A DNA stretch of 64,000 nt from Bradyrhizobium sp. 132 (GTDB lineage Bacteria; Pseudomonadota; Alphaproteobacteria; Rhizobiales; Xanthobacteraceae), in NCBI RefSeq assembly GCF_023074185.1, contig NZ_JADPKY010000053.1, forward strand, positions 19,244 to 83,243, written 5' to 3'. The notes beneath the pieces were generated by a model. The model made no database searches, was not told the origin of the DNA, and saw nothing but the letters and a program-made list of their open reading frames with translations. Position 1 is the first letter of the stretch, and the number at the start of each line of letters is the position of its first letter. Shown piece by piece: positions 27,801 to 36,400 of the stretch. The translations under genes were made by a program, and so were the position numbers.

Positions 27801-30488
27801 ATCCGGATTCTCGGCCACTTCCCCAACAAGCCGAACATGAAGATTCCGAAAGAGCCAAAAAAGCGTCTGCAGATTGCTGCGCAGCTTGGATCGTGGACCC
27901 GCCGCTTCATGGAGCAGGGGTCTGCGAAGCCTGCAACCAGTCAGGCCGGGCTCGCGTTTGCGATGCTGACGCGGCCCAATCCCTGGCGGCTCGCACCGGA
28001 CAGCGACGGACGGCTGTCGGTCACGCTGCTGGAGACCGATCGTTGGGGCAAGGCGCGGAAATATGCGGTTCGGCCGTTCGGACGCTACGAGAACCTGGCG
28101 ATCGGCGCGGAAACAACGGTCGAAAATAGGAAGTCGGAGGCGAACCAGCCGGCCAAGACTGCGATGGCCGTCCAGGACTTCGCGGCATCGCTTCCGAAAC
28201 CCATCGACGCTGACGTGGCTCTGCGGCAATTCTTTGCCGATGTGAGCATCGAACGCACCGAAGGGCTGGCTGCGCCCGTGATTTTGGCGACGCGCCGAAA
28301 CAACAGGGCCGATAAGGGCGGCGTCGTGCGTCCCGGCGATTCAGTTCAGATCGTGGTGTCTCGCCACCCGGAAGAGATCCTTTCCGACGCCAACATCCGT
28401 GTGGACGCGGGACTTTCGATGCGCCACGTGGCCGTCGGCTTCTGGCGCGAGTTCTCGGCGCCGCAATGGGCCAAGCTCGTGCAGAAGAGTTCGGGCGATC
28501 CTGAATTCGATCTGCTCGAACCTTTCGGGCCGTTCAAGGACAATGGACGCGACTACAGCCGCCTGCCGGTGCCCAAAGGACTCTCCATTATCGAGGAGTC
28601 CAAGCGCGACGATTACCAGAACATCGAGCCCAAGGACGTCGACATCGGCATTATCCGCGAGATGTACGAGCGCCATCCCGATCTGTGGCGTGGCGCCTAC
28701 GTGCTCAACATGTCCGCGATGCCCTATGGCTTCCGCCTGCATGCAACGGCGCATGTCGCGGCAGGCGTGGTGGTTTCGCCGCCCAGCGTCGCCACGGTGG
28801 ATGAGGCCGGCTATCGGCTGGTCTTACCCTGGAAGGCCGGTGTAGATGGAGCCGTTGCCTGGCAGGACAAGAAGGTGATGCCGCCGTCCTGGCGGATCGA
28901 CCGGCCGACGAGCGACGACAAGAAGGTGAAGGTCGTCGTCGAATGGCCGATGGTTCGCATTGTCGACGGGATGTTCGAGGACGCGCTCAAGATCTGGTTC
29001 GGCAAAAACGACGCCGGCCTCAGCAAGGACACAGCACCACGGCTTTACCAGATGCCAGATCCTGCGGTCAGCTACCGGATATCGGTCGAAACCGACGACG
29101 GCCAGGTGCGCGTTGGCGAGATCGAGCTCGGCGCGCTGAGCAGCGATCCCGACGGCAAACCGCGCGACTTGCTGTATCTGCCACAGTTGATCGGCGCCCG
29201 GTTCGACAAGCCCGACCTCAAAGCGCCCTCTGGCCAGGCCGTCAACGGCACCCATTATCCTGCGAGCCTCACCCTGGAGGTGAAGGGTGATCCGGATGCC
29301 AAAAAGCCGCTCGGGAAATTCGCGCCGGCGGCTCTCGATCCGGCGTTTGTGCCGGCCGATCTCTTGCTGGCTGCCGCAAACACTGCGCCGTGGGGCGATG
29401 TCGCGCCGGGGACGAGCAACGAAGAGATCGACGCGACACTGGACCTGACGATTACGCCGCCGCTCAATGTGCCCGATCCGCTTCCGCCGCCGCTTCCGCC
29501 GCCGCCGGCGCCGCAATGGACTGCATTCCGCCAAGACGTCGAGGCCTTCGTCAAGGAGATGCGGACCTACGAGACGACCGCATCGGCGTCACCGCGCTTC
29601 GCGAAAATCGCCAAGGAGATTGCAGACGCGGTCGAGCCCTTTGCCATTGACAAGGCAGCCGAGTGGAAGGCCAAGACCGGCGTGTTGCTTCCGCATACGG
29701 TCAAGGTGCACTGGGTCGCCGGCTTGCCTGTCGACAAGTTTCCCTCCATCACGCTTGGCCCGATCGCGTGGCGGTGGTTCGCTGCGCCCGAGAAGACCGG
29801 CACCATCAACGGGGCGGCGCGTGAAAAGATCAAGGCGGTGCTCGACGCGGCAATCGCAGCGGCGGCCGGCAATGCCGGCCGGGTCAAGTTGCTCGAGGAA
29901 CTGAGACGTACCGTCCTCAACGCGATGCGCGCCCGCATGATAGCGCTTCGCCGAGACAGTGATGAACAACCAAAGCACAACCTCGTGCCCCTGCGCAGCA
30001 ACCTTCCGGCGGATATCAATATCAATCTCGACGAGCTTCGAAAGCTTTCCGAGACAAGTCCCGTCGATTTCGTTGCGACGGTGCACTTGCCGGAAAATGC
30101 GGCGCGCACGGCCGACGAGATCGAGGCCGCGTTCACTGCGCTGGAAGACAAGGCCAATGCGGCCGACACGCTGGAAAGCCTGGCGGCGATGATGGACCGG
30201 CCGGGCGAGGCAGCCGATATCGCGATGCGCTGGTCAAGCCGCAAGGCGGTGGAGCCGGAACTCGACAAACTTCATCCGGAATCACCTCTGGCCCCGAAGA
30301 CGATGATCCTGATCGAGCCAGCCACCAAGGATGAGATTGCCGAACTCAAACCGGCCCATGCCAGTTTGCCGGCCCTTGCGGGCGACCTTACCCAGACGAT
30401 GGTGCTCGGTCCCCGGCGTCACCTGGTAATCCAGGCGTTCCACGGCCTTGCGCAGCCGCAAGACGACGTCGTGCAGCGGGAGCATTAA
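18834..30488 (+). CDS. Giant protein of unknown function, 3884 aa (first of two)
   Basis: One uninterrupted frame gives a protein of about 430 kDa. There is no signal peptide: it opens MTKIFFHGDGNSPVSAWLEA. The first 1000 or so residues are rich in short amphipathic beta strands (K/D/V/I/L alternation) with one alanine-rich helical stretch near 430-500. From about 1100 to 1570 there are many glycine and aromatic residues (for example EVGFGFGYRYTLAGI near 1170 and LSLGIGFSLGSSGR), like a large beta barrel or beta sheet platform. The rest is mixed, with a proline-rich spacer (PLPPPLPPPPAPQW) near 3545. No nuclease, protease, NTP-binding or glycosidase motif was found. The Gly/aromatic part recalls large DUF6603-type proteins, but I cannot confirm this. 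It lies three bases before the second giant gene, so the two are probably made together. Confidence 0.85.
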   Translation: MTKIFFHGDGNSPVSAWLEAAQDQPPFNVTTFKLKFSGETGALVLGSPFLIDAMLVRDAGGSDKRLVNWKEAVEQASGEAKRLAAIALNELHDRLRSLQLKTDGTAQDGVVADFLGITGVADVATSFDLELNPAGLLGDTNSNEPVFRARATAVFSAGLDSPFAVAGLDAAVHIEVQLTRSNVLEALPRIEVPALPHLGLHFPHIPLPKWSLHALKIPFPDLPLLRLPPLPHLDIVVEWDPKPNLDFSVVGNKLTQSSTKSKATVKFSGTEILIAEDVEIAVNGNKVSITATNISTGTAEQTLAKIDLLDKANPFVVTAFGVKVSATASFSQIAGLTVVVTIKVERLVISASTDSNLVLAVSPELELTFAGDKLTPKLTKLDLVEPYPIKLALFAAHVIEDGAERLMSLIHKFEVPKQDLPGTPDLPSLDGFLKVLRRVGELAASAAAWLAQQGAAGVRALAGLAEAAFKMIAELVSTLAEAIAKEAQTVAKYIVVEVRVDLGQWRIVQIVVTPSDPGASLKSFTREFLGFKLDFPYNLSPALVCDLDKGWLALALQPESAGSSKVTLSTDLWLGHENGPAEPVSGQTNGTADAPLMKLDVTPKDPKAAVALIVVDNGRVKFLQQLKTVPVSAQLPGQGPNGGVVVPVGHLLLAARWVELTNLDASAFDIDAKIDPDRILSLFRKPKADATPGGNLLDQFSQHVRVKASNKPVINLPTIRIPIDVEVKISDTAVDTKLDLVIDVYTLAMAIKGGKFEIKIDKNEINLLGLHGTFLTKDGGDPPVDFAPLFLDFSDGDPRLGLSEAAKIKLSYDKLSTSGSTLDFEVDSFIVSRDGIDLSAQVQSNPVTLAGVDMPFRFDKGQLAVKRSQIQTFGLAGHGNLPPALVGEAKASIELNFTQENGALALQAAKAVLDKSGDPLRCEGTQFTITVTKLGLKYVRQGQYHFYFTLTGSAEFRPSSNAFADGLLKNISALRIVLDEAPLASDPRVLMNHIEFQVTVEPPKRSTFFDLFSFELRGVGFHPASPAFGGTPAFSISGQVNFTDFGDIVTPRFDFHKLWVAPPERGKALPRVRFDGLGVGLSLGSMAEASGTAIAVDGKLPTLFQPDVLPADVTAKGFLASGSLRISGWASMSASMGFLQLEKKGVDEKRPAFFLYVQRNDMAEKIPTPIGTIYLREVGFGFGYRYTLAGIAAAERAETPKELVKILDEISKYQGSLYDVKAWWPTYDNSAITLALRGMFSFTSVSTTSKYNEQGEKNLPNLALFDIVVALRTDLTFLLNLRIWIAYNYADWRDGRRNNSAWTNNPSLTGYMYLSVPRREFLARAVYNPGAEIGDHPMLPAELKMAMKAVKWSSTLYIRPGLFHAEYGWPYELGFSVGKPNGNFFLSVEGGTVLRIEDLSVLYGLAFRARGFAAFAYDTGGDFGAAITARANFALGAKLIAYLSANISESMFYGVITLDLSLEFSVRMWLRTKWFSLSCGFSRSITIHIGVELLIEPGGLAARIEASVSVGAFGRNLSLGIGFSLGSSGRLAEARVRVERFLALGLATSYPNPEAGAPVSRPAPLPEPSRADNARKAETRLDEGVDRREATSSTEKPVPGSETLEFVGVEFGPVSYWALLVPIPRSDGASPESYVVQLIPRDNCPLAKGEASDRSHFYAAPMEKEDEATYVLQGMAKKDALLRNGMRCDEVGTALHVWTDWDAPFGRDGDSAGFSAEDSKNARQNAKLKEIFQHCCFMVAGKIGGVDYEATDIKSVQWEDDPVLLPEDAEAANIMIAQAARSRADCGPRFKRMQQVDEARSSFIATVAEAAEQIAALVTFRAGIAELNKDAEDYIASKLEFDLRALGLTFVLRGDRVEELFDTKTKSSDSPITSETFTIRTRIPRQPGPSIDPPPPGVVLFNPPDRMFRIMSPVLDQPELEITTKGVRATWDLEPAWKKPSPLEKSLYSDPEFHLKHYRVERRIEGLADHPLLKQRPAPLELTIKPSDHTAIVVLKDKDGNPDRDADGNLQLRKRRLREAKPLQFVDDFKDIDPGLRAALLPPVLLNNGDEAKQAAKWKDVVDPDTTRIIYAIVPVDCAGTRGQVDTHVVAFERRKEIPNNLLKAIARFSYPSMPSVLNTPVLSGTFLALTVEEEETPTEASKTDENSKPELSPARNYVFRVRTERTVPVGVFGADAVSQARNEPPVPDRLEPGADELDVVLQTGAGAGKKIRVNRIARRLRARTTPGPLPEPATETIDYRISDGDWKKLLARLEVVVDDPANVARLQAARIYLRFDGTEPRSPAWVPAQLQLMIDDPQAKPEEEPPVNVTIERFEHPVDVKFRPFKSNFIFPASGRLHLYYPTADATIDSFVASNADTVRLLCDGDQRTAVKLGWTARPDEMTVQGDEQGRLKASDLHTLIAGYDLFSLDATTVPKNDEGADASLRLVKPIGRVQRQPALERGQEPSETGDFARVEVLYPSEMQRLTDPALDRRFGKRRTSWYSPAESFLVWPTRPLRRSLLTLPEENDIAALFARRQPLAIRVEWTKAKPGGPELPTLPTTFGFASETPGTGPASLHDGKLSAGLLGGDDNKPLTVDQARRLLRGLVLMESPEVKAKDQEAYANPDGFSNRVLKLTSLYNDPNDNSDPSTVTVNVSLATPQHPILADVLDVVQYHYEGIEYRGKQLVYRRYEPVVDPAPQLNAEEILAFLDETAPDRDPAGWGILRTLGLATAFRLYDIETGNFLESGEALKRLNVALKLVLPRYQGTQFGAPFVDVMFTTDGLSEVVSHFGTAPSDETAAKQLCQNKALALVQLELRPAVQPLLGLDGQLKKRRVRYATLRLAKATETVSIQPAKSGDRIVIELEPLVPTDGSSQRRVLMAQGWKNEKQFPIEGEPISNKLTLRTAGMNPDDALAYVRLVALDDATDLSELGALTLPSDVKLDPSDTPKEDDGTQKGSSPWGRFANLPDSWLAALMFGDNIQIDPKIDPTLPDPERSAPFNTVATLIRILGHFPNKPNMKIPKEPKKRLQIAAQLGSWTRRFMEQGSAKPATSQAGLAFAMLTRPNPWRLAPDSDGRLSVTLLETDRWGKARKYAVRPFGRYENLAIGAETTVENRKSEANQPAKTAMAVQDFAASLPKPIDADVALRQFFADVSIERTEGLAAPVILATRRNNRADKGGVVRPGDSVQIVVSRHPEEILSDANIRVDAGLSMRHVAVGFWREFSAPQWAKLVQKSSGDPEFDLLEPFGPFKDNGRDYSRLPVPKGLSIIEESKRDDYQNIEPKDVDIGIIREMYERHPDLWRGAYVLNMSAMPYGFRLHATAHVAAGVVVSPPSVATVDEAGYRLVLPWKAGVDGAVAWQDKKVMPPSWRIDRPTSDDKKVKVVVEWPMVRIVDGMFEDALKIWFGKNDAGLSKDTAPRLYQMPDPAVSYRISVETDDGQVRVGEIELGALSSDPDGKPRDLLYLPQLIGARFDKPDLKAPSGQAVNGTHYPASLTLEVKGDPDAKKPLGKFAPAALDPAFVPADLLLAAANTAPWGDVAPGTSNEEIDATLDLTITPPLNVPDPLPPPLPPPPAPQWTAFRQDVEAFVKEMRTYETTASASPRFAKIAKEIADAVEPFAIDKAAEWKAKTGVLLPHTVKVHWVAGLPVDKFPSITLGPIAWRWFAAPEKTGTINGAAREKIKAVLDAAIAAAAGNAGRVKLLEELRRTVLNAMRARMIALRRDSDEQPKHNLVPLRSNLPADININLDELRKLSETSPVDFVATVHLPENAARTADEIEAAFTALEDKANAADTLESLAAMMDRPGEAADIAMRWSSRKAVEPELDKLHPESPLAPKTMILIEPATKDEIAELKPAHASLPALAGDLTQTMVLGPRRHLVIQAFHGLAQPQDDVVQREH

Positions 30489-30491
30489 GCC

Positions 30492-33400
30492 ATGGCGGAA
30501 ACCACCGACCTTCGCACCATCAGGCTTGTGGGACCGAAGCAGCCGCTCAAGGCCTCGAACGAATTGGCCGACTTCTGCTGGAGCGCCGAACTCGCGCTGT
30601 CCTATCTCGGACCGAGCCGCACGGACCTTTCGATCGTCAATTCGACACCGGGATTGCGCGTGCTGCTGCAGGATCCGGAATCGGACAAGGTCAAGAGACA
30701 GATCGATATCAAGATCGACGACGCTGGCGGGACGGTGCAGGACAAGGTGTCGCTGCGCGTGCCCTATCTGTTGGCGGCAAACGCGCAGGCCCGGCAGGAC
30801 CCGGATTCCAAGTCAAGTTCGAAGCTCTGGATCGCCGACAATACCAACCCCTACACCATCTTTGCGGCGAAGCCCGATTTCAAGCCGGATGTCGGGACGG
30901 ATACCCGCGGCTTTTCGCATCTCCTGGTGGCGCCGCTCGATCGTTGGCCGACGCCGCAGAAATCGCGCGAGATCGAAATGCCGCGGTTAGCGCTTGCCGC
31001 CAACCGGATTCGTGTCCTGGTCAACGCCAAGGGCGGGACCAGCACCAGCCCGCTGGGCTTCCTTCGTCTCGTCAAGCAGCCGGCCGACACCGTCGCAGCC
31101 TTCTTGGGCATCGCGGACGGCGTCACCGCGCCCTCCAAGCTGCCAAGGGTCGAACTGCCCGCGGTCAGCCTCAACGGCTCCGCCGAAGGGCCGTTCGTTG
31201 CGCTGGATCTGACGCCCGACGGCATCGAGTTTCGCGGCACGATCGTCAACCCGCTGCGTGCGTTCGACGAGACCGCCGTACCGGTCCGCATCAATGTGGT
31301 TCTGCGCCTTGTCTGCATCGTCGACCCGCTGCGGCCGACCAAGACGCGATGGACACTCGAACTGGTGCGCGAGGAAGACGATAGCAACGCCACCACCGGG
31401 ATCGGCAGGCGGATCCGCGACGCGCTGGGCAGAGTGAGATCCGAGATGCGGCCCGGTGTCGGCAACCCGGTCTTTCTCGATATCAACACGGTCGCCGATG
31501 ACCTCGCGGTACGCTGGCCGCTGACGCTGCAGGACAACGCGCTGCAACTCCCCGGCACGAGCGCGGATGTATGGAGCATGTGGGTCGATCGCGCGGCGCT
31601 CCGAACCAGCCTGGCCGGAACACCGGTGCGGGGCGGCGAATTGCCGACCGAGGTCGCGATTGTAGCCAACCGCCTCGAGCTCAATGGCTCCAAGGGCAGT
31701 GTTGGCCTCATACTCGACGCGGACCGCCGCGAAGCGGCGTCACAGGACGGCAAGCCGGACGACATTGCGGGGCCGCGAGTTACGCTCGGCGCGAGAACCA
31801 CGATCAGTGCGAGGCCGGAGGCCGGCAAGACCGTTGTCAACTGGTTCGTCGACCAGAAGCGCCTCGCGCGCAGGCTGGTGGAGCGTTACGCCAAGGCGGG
31901 CGTGCAGCCTGATGCCGCCAAGAGAACCTATGCTTTCCTTCCGCTCACCGACGGATGGCTGCAGCTGCCGTTCGATTTGCCGAAACCCGATTCGGATGCC
32001 ACCGCGTTGGGCTTGTCGGGTGCCGCCTCCGACTCGATCGGTTTCGCCGGCGCGGTCGACTATGTCCTCGACGACGGGACGTTCGGGGACGGGCCGGTCG
32101 GCCGCCGGATATCGATTGCCGCCGCGGACTATGTCCGGGTCGACGCGACCCTCAAGCAAGGCAAGCTCACTACCGTCAAGGTCGAACTCAAAGGCGCGGC
32201 GGGCACGGCAGACGGCCTGCTGTGGCTGGCGGCCGGAAGTCCCACGGCTGAAAACATTCTGCCTGGCTTTGGCGCCGGACCGGCGGCGTTGGAGAGCCCG
32301 GCGCTGACCTTCTCGCGCAAGACCGCTGCAACCGGAGAACTCTTAGGGATCACCTCGGGAGTGTTCACCCCCGGCAAGGCTGTTGAATTCTCGATCCCGA
32401 AGGGTGGCGCTCCGGCTCCGGCCTATGTCTGGCAAGGCTATTCCGAGATGCCTTTCGTCACCGCCATTGGAATCACGCGAACCTCGGAAAGCTCGGGGCT
32501 TCCTTCGTCCACGCGCGACCTGCTTTGCAGGGAACTCGATCGCACCCAGTTCGACATCACGCTCAAATACGACGGCATTCGCGGCATTCCCGCACTCACG
32601 CTCGCGAAACCGGTGAACGAACTGCCGCTGGCGGGCAAGAAGCTGTTGCCGAACGTGCCGCTTGTTCCGGTCACCTTGCCCGGCATCGAGATGAAGCCGG
32701 CCGCCGCCGCCTACGCCGGCTTGCAGACCCGGTTGCGCTTCGATCTTCCGATCCTCGATGAACTGTTCGCCACCACGCGCCTTCCGGAGAAGCCGCCGGT
32801 GCCGTCGAACGATGCACCCGCGCCGCAGCCGCCTCCCGACCTGCCGACATCGCTCGATTTCGACTCCCTGCTGCTGGCCTGGCAAAAGGCGGTCGACCGG
32901 CTCGATCTGTCGCGCGTGCAGATTGCGAGCGCGTTCGAATTCTCCGGCCAAAGCGGGGCGGTTGAGATCAAGACCATGATCGAAGGGATCACGTGGTCAA
33001 CAAACTTCGCGCTCGAGTCGGCAAGCGACATTGGCGGAAGCAAATACGCGTTCGGCACCTATGCGCTTGGCAGCAGGCGATTCCAGGGACGCACTGCGCT
33101 CGAAGGGCTGACGGAGACGACGTTCGATCACATTCATGACGTCGCGAACGGAGACGGCGATCGCGTCAAGATCATCGGCTTCGCCGCGCCGCTTCGCAAT
33201 CAGAAGTTCGATGGATTGCCGCTGTGGCGCGATACCCGCGCCGCACTGATGGCGAGCATGCCGACGACCGACAAGTTCGGCGACGAGCCAAACGGCATCC
33301 TGTTTCGAGAAGCCGGCTACTTCCTGCGAACAGGCGGTGCCGTGCAGGGGACGACGTCGCGCTATTCGTGCACGACCATCTTCGAGCCGGTCGAGATTGT

Positions 33401-36400
33401 CACGGCAAATGACAAGCGCAAGCTGGCTCTCTGGTTTCGGGACCTTCCGCTGGAAGCGACGGCGGGCGGCAAGTCGCTGGTGGACGACCCCGGCGGGCCA
33501 GAGCTCAGCATCGGTCCGCGCCAGGAGGCGTTCGACGCCGAGCAGCTGCCGCGGGCGCTGTACGAGTGGCGAGTTTGCAACGATGCGGCAACGCCGCCGG
33601 AGCAGGCGTTGCCGAAGAGCGCCTATGATTTCGATATCGGACCGCTGCGGTTGCGGCCGCTCCGATTGCTGGACCTGAGCGTCAGCAAGCAGTCCGGCAA
33701 CTGGCAAATCGACTCCGCCAAGATCGTCTTTACGGCATCGCTGCGCTCAAGCCTGGCGAGGACGAGCGATCGTGGCCCGTTCGAGCCGGAGCTCGCCTAT
33801 GCGACCGGAAATCTTGTCGCGGTTTTGTTAAGTCTTGTCACGGTTTCGGTGGACGGAAAGGACCGCAAGCTGCTGAAGTTCTCGGAATGGGAGGACGTTC
33901 AGGTTGCCACCTCCGAGCCGGCCGCGGGCAAGGCGGCTGTCACGGCCGGCGGCCTGGCATCGGTCTCGTTCCGGATGGCGGCCGTGCGAACGAAGCTCGG
34001 CAGCGCGCAGGAATCTGTCGGCAACACCACCGCCAAATTGACCCTGAACATCAAGCAGGCCGCCGGTGAGGGAGGCGTTCCCCAGTTCGGCGCCGCATCG
34101 CTTGAGACCGTGCTGTTCGGCTGCAGCGTCGCTCTGACCAACGGCACGGTCACGCAGCCCGCAGGCAAGACTCTCGCCGTCGAGTTCAGGGCGCCGGTGG
34201 ACGCCAACCCGGCGAATTTCAGCGGCGTGAAGCTCGACACCATCAAGCTGGAGATTGCCGACAAGCCTGAAGCTGGCGAAGAGTCGGCGTGGACGTTGTT
34301 CCTGCAGGGGACGTTGGCGATATCCGCCAACGACCCCCAGCCGAAAGCGGCGCCGCCGAGCACAGGCAAGAACGTGGTCGTATACACGCTTGGTGGCGCG
34401 CTGCGGTGGCTCAACCAGCAGATCACGGCGGCGACGGTCGCCATCGATCACCAGCGCGGTGTGATGACCTGCCGTATCGACGCGGGGCAATCGAAGCTGC
34501 AACCGATCGTCGGGTTGATTGCAGAGCAGGGCTCGGTGCGAGGCATCCTGATGGTGGCGGTTGCTCCGCGCATGCCGACTGACCCACAATTTCGATTCCG
34601 ATCCTTCTCGGGCTTCGGTGAGCTCAATTTGCTCTCCGAGAAAGGACCGCTGCAGCGGTTCGATCACATGATCGCCGGACAGGAGCGGCGTTCCGGGCAG
34701 GAGCCGCCGTGGTCTTCCGAAATCACTGTCGATCTCGTGCTGGAGAAGCGCCTCAGCCGGATTCGATGGCCGATCAAGAGCCTGCCGGATAACGTCAAGA
34801 CAATCGATAACAAGGATGTAAAGCTGGAAAATCTCGGCGCCCGGCTGACGGGGGCAGCCTTGCGCGGCGAGTTGAAGGCGTTCGACGATGCAAGTGCGCT
34901 CACCCACAGCTTCACCACCTCCGTGAAGGGGCAGGCCATCGAAACCGATGCGCTCGACGCAAACGGCGCCAGCCTGGTCAAGCCATGGTCGTTCCACGCG
35001 GTGACCGAGCATACCGTCAATGATGGGGCGCAAAGACAGCTGACCTGGATGTCGCTCGATCATGTCAGCGCAGTCGATGCGCGCGCCCTGGTGAGCGCGG
35101 CGAAGGCTGCGACGAAGCTGCCGCCGGCGGCGACCGACCGTATGTTCGCGTTTGCGCCCCGCTACAAGTTGATCGACGACACGCACGAAAACGACGCGAT
35201 TGCCGTCAAGGCTGGGCTGGTGTTGCGTGCATTTGCCCAGGCCGGTTTCCCGGTCGAGGCAATGGCGCGGGCGATTGCCGACAAGTTCAAGACCAAGGAC
35301 CCCGGCGATGCAATCGTCGTCAGCGGCGCCGGGCCGGCGATCGTCCAGACATCGGACCAGAAGGAAGGACCGTTCTGGCCCGCCGCTGCGCCGGCTTACA
35401 TTTCCAGCGATTCCCAAGGTGTTGTGCTTGCTCTGCCCTGGATCGGTGCGGTGGACGATTCGTACAAGCTCGACGGCCTGATCGAGAAGTTCTGTCAGGC
35501 GCCGAGCACGGGTATCGCCAAATGGGATGCTGGCGACGCCGATTGGGCCGTCGGATCGCCGACGCCGCTCGAGCGCAAATCCGTTCCGGTTCAGGCGGTC
35601 GGAAGCGCCAGCGACGAAATAAGGGCGCTGCTTGGGCGCGCAATGGGAAATGCCGGCGAGAAGGATGCCAACCGGGCCTTGGCGGCCGTCGAACAGCTGT
35701 TCCTTCGCCTCTCGAGCGGCGGCGGGACACTCGGCGAACGGCCGATGTGGTTGCGCAGCTTGCTGGCGCTGCGAACGGTCTGGGACAAAGTACCCAGTGA
35801 CGACAAGCGGCCGTTTGCCGAGCGCGTCACCACGGTACTGTCATCCGGAAAAGCCGACGGCAGGGCCGCTCGCGTCAGGCTCAAGCGACGCGATGAGGCT
35901 CCCGACAAGCTTCCGTTGATCCTCGCCCGGCGGGGCGTGCTCGTCGCCATCGACCGCAACGTCACGCGCTTCGAGGAATTACCTCCGGGGGAGGGCCAGC
36001 CCCAAGGCGTCAAGGACGCCGCGCTGGGACGCGCGCGTCAGGTGGCGCGCGCCGACCGTCTGGTCAGCGAGGCGGTCGCCATCGTCGTCATTGCCGAAAC
36101 GCAGCGCCGCGACATCGGTGCAGGCGAATTGTGGATCGAGGTCGACGTACCGCGCGATCCCGATAATTCCGTGCTCGACATGCCGATCAAGATTGATCCG
36201 TCCGATCGCCTCTATGCCTCTCCCGCGCTGGGCTGGCCGACCAGGGACGGAACAAGGGCCGCTGCCTCGGGTGCATTGGGGATGGGCGGCGACTGGCCGT
36301 TCCAGGATATCGTTCCCAAACCAGATCCGGTTCCTCCCGCATCCGAACATGACAAGGACGACGTCAAACGCTACGGCTCCGGCCTGTCGGGACGTGCCGC